Assembly (NCBI GenBank): GCA_028564925.1
Contig: CM053026.1
Coordinates: forward strand, 594,700,661 to 594,764,660
DNA: 64,000 nt
Direction of reading: 5' to 3'
From: Lithobates sylvaticus
Lineage: Eukaryota; Chordata; Amphibia; Anura; Ranidae
The position numbers and the translations under genes were made by a program. The notes beneath the pieces were generated by a model. That model did not search any database and was not told where the DNA came from. It saw only the letters and a list, made by a program, of their open reading frames with translations. This document shows, piece after piece, positions 49,620-63,918 of this stretch; the stretch's first letter is position 1; every line of letters starts with the position of its first letter.

Positions 49620-49859
49620 TTATGGGTAGGGGGGCCATTGCTTTGCCACCACATTTTGAATACATTTTATTTTTTATCAGATAAAATCTTGATTTTAATT
49701 TACTGCTTGGGTTTATTTTTGCTGTCTCCTAGGTTCTCCTAGTGCACTTGTAGTGCCAAGTGTAAACACCAACTTAATACAAAAACTGATATTGATCATT
49801 GAAAGAAGAAGCCACACATTGTTGAGTCTTGTGTCTTGGTTTTTTTATATATATTTTTT

Positions 49860-50180
49860 TAGTTTACATAAACAGGCATGTTTCAAAACATAACATACAC
49901 AACTCTGGAACTTGCAAAGTTCAACATTGAAACACTGAAGGCAATATCGGACATTATAGTGTCCAAAATGTATTGATATTGCCTTCATCAGATGGGGTGA
50001 AGTCACCCCTGTAAAAGCCAAATTTTGAAGATGCACACAAATTGGAAGTCAAACTGGGGATGTCAACATGTGCTATCTCCTATCACGGGGTATCAATGGA
50101 CATGTTTTGGGGGTGCAACCACTTCCTCTCACCTACTTGAGTTTCGAGAAAGGGGTTGAAGTCACAAAAATTTGTTCTTA
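49860..50180. other. Conserved tail-to-tail region between Harbinger genes (copy B)
   Basis: Matches copy A at about 24058-24185 and 24301-24371 (GATGGGGTGA, TCAACATGTGCTATCTCC, GTTTTGGGGGTGCAACC). A local hairpin pairs AAGGCAATATC with GATATTGCCTT at 49939-49993. The segment at 50018-50045 occurs inverted in copy A near 24631-24664. Confidence 0.6.
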
Positions 50181-50182
50181 AA

Positions 50183-51510
50183 AAATTTAAAAATGGTAGC
50201 ATTTTTGGGGTATTTAGATTCTTCCTAGTACATCAATCATGTTCTTCAGTTTTTGTTCAATCTCAATAGTTTTTTGCTTAATACAATCTAAATCCTGACC
50301 TACAAAACATGATGTCCTGGATTAGCCTTTGGGCACTGTCACTGGTGAAATGATGTGGTGTTCTTCCACAACCTGTACATCACCTAAAAAATAAAATACA
50401 CACCATGTATTATAAATATGCAGGCATACATCTATTACCTGAATATGTGGTGTCAGACACATACCTGTTGTGGTGTCAATTTCAACCAACTCTCCTTCCT
50501 CCACATCCTCATCTTGTGGTGTCCTCTGTTCCCCTTCTTCAGGAGGTGGGGGGTTCCTGGTGTCCTCATATTTTCAGATTCTTTGCTCCCCTATGAGAAT
50601 GAAACAAAAGGTATACTTAACACACAGATATTTGAGGCCAGAAATAGGAATATGAAACATTGCTTGGAAGTGGGGTACAATTGTCTGTTTGGGCAGAGTT
50701 CCAAGCTGAAGACATGATTTATTCCCGTAACAAAGCTGGAATATCTTTTTTGGACAAGTTTCACACATGTAGAGACCCCAAGTATCCACTGGAGTACCTG
50801 TGTGGGACACCCTAAAAAGTTTGTTCTTGTTTCCCACACTAGTGCTCCTGAGTTCAGATGTGTAAACAGCTCCTGAGTGTCCTCTCCTTACATTACACTG
50901 AATTAAGTTTGCAATTCCTTCTAGTTTCAAACACTTCTAGACAACAATGTCTTAAACTTATTTTAATACAAATTATCATGACCAAATGTAGTTAACCCTG
51001 TATCTGGCAAAAACATTGTATTTAGCTGGCAAACAAACAATGTTTACTACGAACGATTACTGTGCCCAAGAACATGAAAGTAGCCATTTTAAAATGTCCA
51101 ACAGTAAAGAAAAGCACATGGAGCAGCATGCAAGTAATAATAATAATAGGAACACACAACAACTACTTACTTTTTCGAAGAAATTTCTTGATCTTTCTGT
51201 ACTGATCCTGCTCCCTTAATTTGAGGCCTGAACAGCGTTTCCTCAATTAATCCTTGGATCATTGTACCCCAAAATTCCTGTGCAGACTCTTCACAACTTT
51301 AGTCATGATCTTGGCCTTTCTCATATTTGGGTTTGGGTATGGTCCATAATCACCATCACAGCCGTTTCTCCTCAAGATGTCGACCATCTCCAACATCTCT
51401 ACAAAGGACACATTTGAGGCCTTAAATCTCCTCCTGGATCGGGACGTTTCTGGCTCTGGGCTTTCCTCCTCCTCGTTACTGCTATAATGCACTTGCTGTG
51501 TCTCCGCCAT
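50183..51510 (-). pseudogene. Harbinger Myb/SANT-like gene (copy B), three exons
   Basis: Exon 1 runs from the ATG at 51510 to a GTAAGT donor after 51171. It begins MAETQQVHYSSNEEEE in a GAAAATGGCGGAG context, continues with FVEMLEMVDILRRNGCDGDY and MTKVVKSLHRNFGVQ, and after two in-frame stops resembles LKLREQDQYRKIKKFLRK. Exon 2 (50590-50465) lies between CTCATAG and CAG/GTATGT and encodes a polar, acidic stretch including EDVEEGELVEIDTTT. Exon 3 (50383 down to about 50183) follows a TTTTTTAG acceptor with DVQVVEEHHIISPVTVPK and then a frameshift. In the family this protein binds the element ends and recruits the transposase. The gene is convergent with the transposase and divergent from the MADF gene. 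Confidence 0.78.
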
Positions 51511-51589
51511 TTTCCTTACCCACTGCAACGAAAGAGACGGGGCGGGGAATATTCTAGAAAGAACGTCAGGGGCGGGCGTCGCGGGGGGA

Positions 51590-51618
51590 GTTTCACGCAT
51601 GCGCAGTGTATATAAAGC
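51590..51618 (+). promoter_or_regulatory. Conserved shared promoter (copy B)
   Basis: TTTCACGCATGCGCAGTG precedes a TATA box, TATATAAAG, at 51609-51617. Copy A has the same block at 27140-27169 with two differences. The ATGs of the two divergent genes lie 80 bp to the left (Myb-like) and 204 bp to the right (MADF, after a 5' UTR intron with its donor at 51693). Confidence 0.72.
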
Positions 51619-51821
51619 TAACAAGCGCGTGTCGTACCTACGTTCTGTGTGCGGAAGAAGGAGGAACGGAAGCGACGAACGTAATAACGAAGGTAAAACA
51701 TTTTAACTTGGGACATGAGTGGCCTATAATGATTCTAAATTGAGGCCTATATTGAGATAAGATTAGGAGAGTTTAACCTGATATTTAGTGTTTTTGTCTT
51801 GTGTTTGGCCTTTCAGAAAAA

Positions 51822-53041
51822 ATGAAACTATTTAAAGATCCTGATTTTATGGGACAATTCATAGACAGATACAGAGATATGAGGAATTTATGGGAGGTGA
51901 AAAACCCATTATATAGAAATAAACCAATAAGGAAGGCTTCGCTGGAAAAACTGCTGGAATTCGTGAAGACGCAGGTCCCCAACGCAGACATCATGTTTGT
52001 TGAAAATAAAATTGGTAGCTTGAGAAGCACATATAGGAAGGAGCATCAGAAGGTCCAGATGTCCCTGAGGTCAGGAGCAGCAGCATAAGACGTGTATGTA
52101 CCCAGTCTTTGGTACTACAACAAGATGCGTTTTCTGGATGACCAGATTAAAGCCAGGGAATCACTTTCCACTCTCCCGGCCCCCCTTCCATTGAGCCTTC
52201 CCTCAACCCTTCCCTCAACCACAGCTGAGGCTTCCGAGGACCAACCTAGGCCTTCCATCCTGGAAGAAATTGAGGAGCCCAGATGGAGCCAGGTATAGTA
52301 TTTTTAAACATATTTTTTGTGTTAAAATGATTGTTGTTAACTAGATGTTATTATTGCTAACAAGTGAATGATTTAACAAAAAGTGTTTCACATATCAATA
52401 GACAGTAGGGGCAAAAATGTTTGGGACAAGAATGAAAAATACTGGGCTCAGAATGATAGTCTATTTATTAACATTCAATTTGCAACAGTCATGAACTGAA
52501 AATTGTGTGTGATTGATGAACCAAAAACTAAAACTATGTCCCTTTTTCATACACAGGAAGACCTCAGCCAGGACGAGGCTCTGGAATGTGGCACACAGGA
52601 GGAGGCAGGGGGAAGTGTCAGCCAGGAGGTGGCCGGGCCCAGTCACACCCATTCCCAGGTGCCTCCCCTCCGCCTTCCACCCAAAAGGCCCAGGAGGGGA
52701 AGAACGTGGATGAGGCAGAACTGGCCCTCATTAAGGTGGCTAATGCAGCCCTGAAATCCCCCCTTGACGGTGCAGAGGCCTATGGAATCTATATAGCCTA
52801 AAATGTGCAGCAGATGGAGGAGGGCCAATGCCGCAAATGTGAAAAAAACATTTTTGAGGCCATCCATAAGGGGTTGAGTGGCCAAATAACGGATGACGTC
52901 CACTTATGTGCACTTGCCCTTCCTCCTCCTCCTCCTTCTTCTGCCACAAGTCCACCTCCAGAGCCACAGACTGCAGGGAAGGCTGCAGGGAAGGCTGCAG
53001 GGCAGCGTGGAGGAAAGGTTGCACAGAAGACAAGAAAGTGA
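51822..53041 (+). pseudogene. Harbinger MADF-domain gene (copy B)
   Basis: After a 5' UTR intron (acceptor TGTTTGGCCTTTCAG ending at 51816), the ATG at 51822 opens MKLFKDPDFMGQFIDRYRDM. The MADF domain continues with NLWEVKNPLYRNKPIRKASL, NKIGSLRSTYRKEHQKVQMS-type sequence and, after one in-frame stop, DVYVPSLWYYNKMRFLDDQ. Exon 1 ends at CAG/GTATAG (52292). Exon 2 starts at 52557 after TTTTTCATACACAG and carries a frameshift near 52695 and a stop after AYGIYIA. It closes with a proline run, SPPPEPQ, and GGKVAQKTRK before the TGA at 53039-53041. Domain order matches copy A. The exon is directly followed by an inverted MADF fragment. Confidence 0.8.
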
Positions 53042-53245
53042 TGGCCTGCCTTCTGTCTGGTCTGACAGAACACGCAGCCTGTTGTAGTATATGTCATCTG
53101 CTGCTGTTCCTGATCTCTGGGAGTCCTGGACCAGATTGTGCTCCCTTCTATATGGACTTCTCAAGCTACCAATTGTTTTATCCACAGAGTTGATGGGGGC
53201 CAAATGCTTCGCAAATTCCAGCAGTTTCTCCAGCTTTGCCTTCCC
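53038..53245 (-). pseudogene. Antisense MADF exon fragment at the 3' end of the MADF gene
   Basis: On the minus strand this reads KLEKLLEFAKHLAPINSVDK, then IGSLRSPYRREHNLVQDSQR, then SGTAADDIYYNRLRVLSDQT, the same MADF region as 51950-52165 on the plus strand. It is therefore an inverted partial copy lying just past the stop of the sense gene. It is diverged from copy B's own exon and in places closer to copy A (DSQRSG against ESQRSG). No start or promoter of its own is visible. Confidence 0.8.
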
Positions 53246-54033
53246 TCTTTATTTTGTTATTATGAGCCAGAATAAATTGATTTTTTATTTATGAAAATAC
53301 TTGACTATGTGTTTTTATTAAAATAGGACAGTTTGTTTGTGAGTAGGCAGGTACATTTCAAAAATACAATCTCAAATTAACAAGGGACACCAACACCAAG
53401 CAACCTCCTTGAGGTTTACAAATACAAGCTAATAATGGTGTGTTGGAAACGTGACATCCAAAAGAAAAAAAAAATATGGAGATCACTCTAAAATAATTAC
53501 AAATAACAAAAACAACAGAAGATCTTGATTAAAAAAAAAATTCCTATCAAACAAAATTCTAAACATTATTATGGAGACCTGGCTTTTAAAAACAAAAAAG
53601 ATTATTCATGAGATCCTGAGAAATAATAAAGAAATAAGTCTGTGAGAACTCTGTGTGAATATGAGCAGCAAAACAACTTAATTCTTCTATCATTATAAAG
53701 AGAATGCGCTGCATTAAAAGATTTAAAAATTATCTGTGTGACGAATATGCCATCTCCATTACGAACGGTAGTTTTACCAGACCGAGCGGCTCCGTCTCGT
53801 ACTTGATTCTGAGCATGCGTGATTTTTTGCACGTCGGAATTGCACACACACTAACGGAATTTCCGATAGAAACTTTTTCCATCTGAAAAATTGAGACTAT
53901 GCTCTCAAACTTTTGCTGCCGGAAATTCGGCCAGCAAAATTCCGATGGAGCATACACACAGTCGCATTTTCCGTCAAAAAGCTCTCATCGGTCTTTTGCT
54001 GGCCGAAATTCCGATTGTGTGTACACGGCATTA

Positions 54034-57485
<3,452 letters not shown>

Positions 57486-57560
<75 letters not shown>
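57486..57560. repeat. (TA)n microsatellite, continuation
   Basis: The right-hand part of the array at 54553-54662, with one GTA interruption. Confidence 0.95.
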
Positions 57561-57561
<1 letters not shown>

Positions 57562-57958
57562 TGATATAACCAAACCAACAATTCTGTTTCAAGGCTAAAA
57601 GGGAATTAACAGAAAAGTATAATGGGGGGGATTTATCAACCAATCAGCTCCTATCTTCTTAAGCTTGTTTGGTTACATTTTGAGAATGAAACATAGAAGC
57701 AGATTGGTTGCCATACAAAACTGCTCCAGATTCTGACTGCTCCGGTTTTGGTAAATTCCTATCAATGAATCTTCAGTGAGCTATATTTTTATAGTTTACC
57801 TGTCCAGTTTACTATTTTTCAGTTCACATGTAATAAACAAATATGGCTGCACCCATGCATAGAAATAGCTAAAAAGTTATAAAAAAAATATGTTTATTTA
57901 AACATTATCACTGATAGCAATTATAAATATATAATCCTGTGACATTCCATGCTAGATA
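57561..57958. other. No recognisable feature
   Basis: Includes GGGGGGATTTATCAACCAATCAGCTCC-like sequence, a motif common in frog repeats, without visible ends. Confidence 0.35.
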
Positions 57959-57959
57959 G

Positions 57960-59700
57960 AATACAAGAAAAGAAAAACAAAAGGCAGCTGCTAGCACAGG
58001 TCAACCGATACAAACCCACGGTATACAATTCATAGTAAGTGCAGCGCTAACCATAAACACATAAAAACATGTAATACAAAAGAATTATATAAGTTAAAAA
58101 ACAGGCAATTCAAAAACGTTCATGCATAGGTGATGATGTATGTGGAAAAAAATGAAAAGTCCACAAATGTGCAAAAAAAAAAGTGCTTCCCCTAATTGCA
58201 AGCCAGAAAACACAGAATAACTCCAAAAGAGAAGACAGGAAAAGGCTCCCCAGATGTCCAGTAGAAGTAAAGGTGAAGTGAAGGTGGCTGCTTGCCAGAG
58301 GTTGTTGGCTTTCAAAATAATGAAAAGCCTAAGGTGTTTTGGGGGATAAACCCCAAATTGATCCACAATAATTGGGAAAAGGACAACCCCTTGGCCTCTC
58401 GACTCCACTCTCAATACCTGGAGGCATATAGAACATAAAAGCTCATAGCGTAGTATGTTCTAATAAAACGTTTTTAAAGAAACATAGAAAAATCCACTGA
58501 CATTTAAGAAGCAATTGACAGGCATCACATTATCGTAAAAAGCTGCAGCTAGCAAAATGTCGATGACAGATTCCTGTCGGCGCTAATCAGGTACAGTAAA
58601 ACCTTGGTTTGAGAGTAACTTAGTTTGAGAGTGTTTTGCAAGACAAGCAACATTTTTTGCTGAGGGAAGATTACTTAACCATGCAGGTGTGAGAGTGCAG
58701 ACCCAAGGCTGACACACAGACCAGCGATAACATCTTACCTTTGAATATATCTGTGGAGCCTTAGGACCGAGTGTCGGGGATCCCTCTCTAAACAACAAAA
58801 TGAAAAAGAGGACATATCTCCCCGGTGTACATTTCTAAAATGTTTCGACACATTGGAGATATTTCTGCCATTGGGATTCAAACTGTCACAGTAATGTTCT
58901 GAGATGCATGTGCGTAAGGGCCGTATGGTACAGCCCACACACACTGCATTTTACATTTATCACATTGGATTAGATATACCACATGATCTGAACCACAATT
59001 AATGTACTGTGCAATTTTATGTGTTTCTCCTGTGGCAAAAGATGTAATATTCTTATTGGATCTATGAAACCTACATTATTTGTATGTACTGACCCCACAG
59101 CGAAATGATCCTGGATAAGAGAGACAGGTTTTGTTGGTGACATGGGAGCTGACATGACTAGGTACCAAAATTGAATGCAATTCGGAGGCCCTATGGCTAC
59201 TGAAAATAATACCTTTGATTAAGAGGTTATGTAATGCCCTATGAGTATACAAAATGTTCTTTTTCATTAAACTCACTATTTTATTATACTTTTCTCTTTG
59301 CAGATAAACCTTGCCTACAGGAATAGCATTTAACGTATGTGTGGGGTGGCAACTACTGGCTATAAGGGTGGCATTACCCACACAGGACTTCCTAAAAGTA
59401 GTTGTTAGGACTTTAGAAGTTTCAGAATCACCTTGTAATGGGATGTCAAGATAATTAATAGAAAAGGGGTCAGAGGAACCTGTAAATTTAAGATTTAAAG
59501 AATTCCTGTTGACATAATCCAACAAAATATTAAGATCAAAAGTAGTTCCCTGGGTGTCTTAAATGATCATCAGATTGTCAATGAAGAGACCATACCAAAA
59601 AAAAAAAAGAGGCAAAAAATGGGTTATGTGAGAATATAACACACTCCTCCCACCACCCATGAATACATTTGCTAATGAAGGTGAAAATGTGGCCCCCACA
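57960..59700 (-). mobile_element. Penelope-like retroelement (Neptune type), broken
   Basis: On the minus strand, RT-side sequence at 59525-59076 includes INYLDIPLQG, TTTFRKSCVGN and NAIPVGKVYLQREKYNKI, typical of the Penelope reverse transcriptase. A GIY-YIG endonuclease region follows at 58944-58735 with CTIRPLRTCISEHY and NVSKHFRNVHRGD. The RT-then-GIY-YIG order is that of canonical Penelope-like elements. The 3' flank (58590-57960) has the pLTR character seen at the other loci. The coding region is broken in several places. A fragment of a TA-type miniature lies at 58594-58735. Confidence 0.8.
58594..58735. repeat. Fragment: TA-type miniature end fused to part of the 37.5-38.2 kb repeat
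   Basis: CAGTAAAACCTTGGTTTGAG with TTTTGCAAGACAAGC matches the end of the 32111-32939 family. From about 58660, GATTACTTAACCATGCAGGTG and GACACACAGACCAG match about 38070-38130. Confidence 0.7.
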
Positions 59701-60869
59701 GAGGTGCCGCATAACTGTATATAATAAGAATAATCAAGAAGAAAAAATTATGTGTCAACAGGAATTCAATATATATCAAAGGGTAGCCCTGTACCTGCCT
59801 GTTGTCCTTCACTGGTACCTGTATACAGACCTCTGACTTTGTTTCTTGTGAATACACTACCTGCCTTAACCTTTAGTTTCATTCCTGGCTATCTGAGTCT
59901 TCAACCTTCCTTGATCGTTGGCTTTCTTCCTTAATAACTAGGTCCAATACCTACCATGACCCTTGGCTATCCAAGTCTGCAAAGACTTGAACTCTGACTT
60001 GTAACTTCCCTACTGTGTTCACAAACAGCTATGTCCTCTGGACTGTCACCACAGTGTACCTTTCTGCTTCAGACCTACTGCTGGGTACCTTCTTGTTCTG
60101 GTCTTCAGTGGGGTCAACCTGGGTGTTGCTACCAGGGATCAACACACAGAAAAATCAATCTCCACCATCAGGAGCTCCAGTTAATACTGGCCAGACCTTA
60201 AACTCCATGCCCTGGGGAATTTCAAGTTACCTGCTCTCATCTGTGACCATTTGCTTACATCTGCAATTTCTGATCCTACTCCCAGGTCGGATCTGCCCTG
60301 TGGTGCCCTGCTTTACTATGAACTGGTTTAAAGCTTGACACTCCCATGCATATTTATAATATTTTTTTTTGTCCATTGTGGCCTTTGAAGTCGCATAAAA
60401 AGAGGACATATTCCCCAGGCCAGTGCCCAGCTTACCATGCTCTTTGTTTCATAGCCTTGCTAATGACAAGAAATTATTTTTTCATTATTCACCATAGACG
60501 ATTTTCAAACTCTACGATAGGTTCAACGAACGCCCTCACAAATTCCTAAAGAAATATTTCTGAGCATGTAATCTGTTCCTTTATATTTGGATTGTATAAA
60601 GAAATGCAGTGGTTTATTGTACCTATTAGTATGGACACTGAGCACAAGGCAAGTTTGCTAGACAGGCACTGTGCAGTCAGAAAAATAAGCCTGCCATGTA
60701 ATGTCAATCTTCTGTCAGTTTTCTTTGCTGTACAACAAAACGTTTCACTTCTTTCCTTCACAGTTGTTGATACAGTCACTTCAGAATTTTACCCTAAAAC
60801 TAAAGTATTTTTGAAACCATTGTAACAAAAGTACAGCATAGCAGTCTAAATCCTGGTCTAGTGGCTTCA
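59701..60869. other. No assigned gene; degenerate repeat-like segment at 59.8-60.3 kb
   Basis: Loose repetition of CTGGCTATCTGAGTCTTCAACC / CTTGGCTATCCAAGTCTGC suggests an old interspersed repeat. The 107-codon frame at 60015-60338 has no motif. Confidence 0.35.
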
Positions 60870-61330
60870 CAAGGGAAAGGAAAATATCTGGAATCTGCTG
60901 CACTTCCTTGAATCCTTTATTCAAACATCATAGAATCATAAAAACATTGCATCGAGAAACAGCAAATGGTAAACCCGTTTGACGCTATAGACAGCGTTTG
61001 CTCACAACCTTCATCACCCTGAGTCATACACCATACAATTGTCGACTTTCAATTGATATTTTTTATCCTCCAGCCTGCTCCCCACACACACACATTTCCC
61101 ATATCTATGCCAAAATAAACCAACATACATGTAAACATTTAAATTACAATGTTCAGGTGAGCAGAGAGATGTGGTGGAGGAGAACTACAAGAAACAGCAT
61201 AACCGCTGCTTTCACAACTCACGGCAGACATACAGCCTGCCTGCCGCACTCGATGACCAAACAACAAAGAAACAAACAAAAAAAACATATTCTAAAACTA
61301 ACAAACTTACGCACCTAAAATCATAAATAT
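60870..61330 (-). mobile_element. Penelope-like flank (pLTR type) with decayed hammerhead
   Basis: On the minus strand, GTGATGA (near 61015) is followed by a short stem, then CAAACGCT GTCTAT AGCGTC, which keeps a stem III and a GTC cleavage triplet. The core has changed at conserved positions, so it is likely inactive. The adjacent TTTGAATAAAGGATTCAAGG-type sequence resembles other frog Penelope flanks I recall. Confidence 0.45.
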
Positions 61331-61630
61331 ATAAAACATATTCTAAAAAACAAGAAAATTCTTGCGAGCTACCATGTAAAAATCCAAATTAATAATGACA
61401 GCTGCTAGTACTGATCACGTTCCATATGCTCGTGCCGACCCAGTAAATAATCCAATAAAATGCTGCGCTATCCAAATTATGTCATGTGACCACCACATGC
61501 AATATCTCTAATGAAATATTATATTAAAACCACTATAGATCTATAAACTATAGATTATATCTTGTACATATATTGCAATCCTATGCAATTACATCATGTG
61601 ACAACATGTGTATAAACAGTATTAAAGTGC
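61331..61630. other. No recognisable feature
   Basis: AT-rich sequence. ATGTCATGTGAC and ACATCATGTGAC recur at about 61480 and 61590. Confidence 0.35.
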
Positions 61631-61830
61631 TTAAAGTGGTGGGCCACCCTGAAAAACAAAACTAGATAAAAATGTTAGTACAAATTTAAAATAAAAAAAA
61701 AACTTACTTACCAGAAATGGCTGTTGCTAGGCAGATCGTCCTAATCTGCCTCTTCTTGCTCTGTGGTGATCTTCTGTCTTCTGCTCCTAGCGCCGCCTAA
61801 AAAAAATTTGTAGGTGAAACACCGCTTTAA
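61631..61830. mobile_element. TTAA-flanked miniature (TTAAAGYGGTG ends)
   Basis: TTAAAGTGGTG at the left and CACCGCTTTAA at the right are inverted repeats with TTAA at both outer edges, consistent with a piggyBac-type miniature. An internal CAGATCGTCCTAATCTG palindrome is present. Confidence 0.78.
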
Positions 61831-62003
61831 TTATTCAACAGATAAATATGGTGCATTAAAGTGCTCTTGTGCAAAAATTTCCATGCATTAATGCGCCCTT
61901 AATGGAACGCAACATAAAGTCCATTCCTATTTAGTTAATTCTTCTGATTCTTATTAAAGATGATAAAACAACAAGTGCTCATGTCCACTCTTGTGCTCCC
62001 CTT

Positions 62004-62774
62004 TGGTATATGCGCTCACCTTAGAGCGTGTGACCTCGCACCTAAGCTTGGTCTGAACACGCTTCTTAAACCACCTCTGGGTTTAATGTCTGCACTCAGA
62101 TCCTTGGCTGGTTGCTTGCATGTTTATACATATAAAATACAACAGAGAAAACTGGATAGCTTGATGCCGTTTTATATATATTTATTAAAAGATAACAATC
62201 TTCCCTATGGTAGGGTACTCACATTTCATGGGTGCTACAGTGGACCACTCTATAACCATAAAAAGTGCTGAGCCTATGTGCCCCTTCTTTGTTGAGAACG
62301 CTCCGCCATCTCACACACCGTCCTGTCGCCTCCCCAACGCGCATTCAATACTGGGAAATTTCGTACCTTCCTCAGGGGGAATTCAACCGTCCAATAGAAT
62401 TTGGAGGACGATACGTAATTTCCCGTTATCTACACGCATTGGAAAGGGGACAGGACAGGGTGTGAGATGACAGAGAATTCTCAGCAAAGGAAGGGACACA
62501 TCGACTCAGCGCTTTTTATGATTATAGAGTGGTGCACTGTAGCACCCATGAAATGTGAGTACCCTACCATAGGGAAGATTGTTATCATTTTATAAATATA
62601 TGAAAATGGTATCACACTATCCAGTTTCCTCTGTTGTATTTTATATAGATAAACGTGCAAGCAACCAGCCAAGGATCTGAGTGTAAACATTAAACACAGA
62701 GGTGGTGTAAATAGCGTGTTCTGACCAAGCTTAGGTGTGAGGTCACACGCTCTAAGGTGAGCGCATATACCAGT
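62004..62774. repeat. Inverted arms of a Penelope-like flank
   Basis: Arms 62004-62296 and 62478-62774 are inverted copies (GGTATATGCGCTCACC against GGTGAGCGCATATACC, and GGTAGGGTACTCACATTTCATG against its inverse). The loop of about 180 bp holds CCCCCTGAGGA and TGCGCGTTGGGG on the minus strand, a possible decayed hammerhead with a stem I of TCCCC and GGGGA. The layout parallels 10555-12312. Confidence 0.75.
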
Positions 62775-63751
62775 AACTATGCTGGCAGCATGTCAAGGGG
62801 TTAAAATCTTAGAATATACTTTATCTTTATAAAGAACAGGAATATATCATTCCACAATTTTTCTTGCTTTTGGAAACACCAAACTGTATGGAGTGGAGAA
62901 CACCAGTATACTCTGTTCTTTTTTTCTTCTCCATCAACAAAGAGTTTCTGGATGGTCCTCCTGCAATATTTAGGGATCTGCGTAGATCTGGTTTAGAGTA
63001 ACCCCGTTGGACAAATCATTGGCACATATCCTCAGACTCCTTTAAATACTCAGTCTCATCAGAACAGATTCGGCAGACTCTTAATAGTTGTCTAACTAGG
63101 ATACCCATAATGGTGTCCTAAATCTGCCCTAAGGACAGTATTACCCGAAAGGGGTTTTCTATGGAAATTTGTTTTCACTTTTCCATCACAGTATGTCAGT
63201 TTTATGTCCAAAAGGGGCATAATTTGGCTGTTCACATATCCTGTAAGTTTTAAATTTAGGCTAATATCATTTAATCAATGAGATGTTCCAATGCAAAATC
63301 TGATCCATCAAAAATAAATATCAAATCATCCTTGAGGGCAGGGACTGATGTGAATGTGCAATATACTGTATATCATATGTGAAGAGATGTGTAAAGTGAC
63401 GCCACTATATAAGTACCTGTAATAAATGAATAAAAATATATCTATGTACTGACGAATATCTAATCCTCTCTATATAGATGTGGACCCTCTCCCACCAACC
63501 CAAGTACAGGTTGGTGAGAGAGGGTGAAAATCTGGCACCCATAGATGCTCCACATTGCTGGCGGTAGTATGCATGTAAAACCACTATACCTATCTAAATA
63601 AAAAGAAACAGTGTCCAAACCTAATCCATGGGGGATGCATGAATAGAACCTGTCTACATCACATGTCACCCAAACATAGCTCTCCTTCCACTGGACAGTG
63701 ACCTCACACCCTAGCTTCCCATGTCTCTTATGTTGCAGGGGATTTTTTATT
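62775..63751 (-). mobile_element. Penelope-like reverse transcriptase region, broken
   Basis: On the minus strand, VWVTCDVDRFYSCIPHGLG (about 63690-63630) is the Penelope RT motif DV-LYSSIPH. GASMGARFSPSLTNLYLGW (about 63550-63495) and a catalytic DDLIFIFDGSDFALEH (about 63330-63280) follow. LLRVCRICSDETEYLKES and QRGYSKPDLRRSL-type sequence (about 63090-62990) matches the RT C-terminal side. Frame changes and stops show it is inactive. The inverted-arm flank at 62004-62774 is its 3' neighbour. Confidence 0.85.
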
Positions 63752-63918
63752 GCCACAGAGTTGGCTGCCTACAATAATTGCACCAGACACAGTGGTTAAG
63801 TGCTGTTACCAATCATCAAAACAGGGCTGGGTGACTTTTTCAGCCCTGTTTTGATGATTGGTAACCGCACTTAACCACTGTGTCTGGTGCAATTAATGTA
63901 GGTAGCCAACTCTGTGGC
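63752..63918. repeat. Near-perfect hairpin, arms of about 76 bp
   Basis: GCCACAGAGTTGGCTGCC at the left pairs with GGTAGCCAACTCTGTGGC at the right. The arms meet around a short GGTGACTTTTTC loop. A diverged direct copy of AGCCCTGTTTTGATGATTGG follows at 63934. It overlaps the coding side of the Penelope RT fragment at its left edge. Confidence 0.85.

Noticed and set aside
58556-58592. Hammerhead at the 57960-59700 Penelope locus
   Set aside because: CTGATTAGCGCC with a stem of CGACAG and CTGTC is suggestive, but the second core box is absent, so I do not call a ribozyme.
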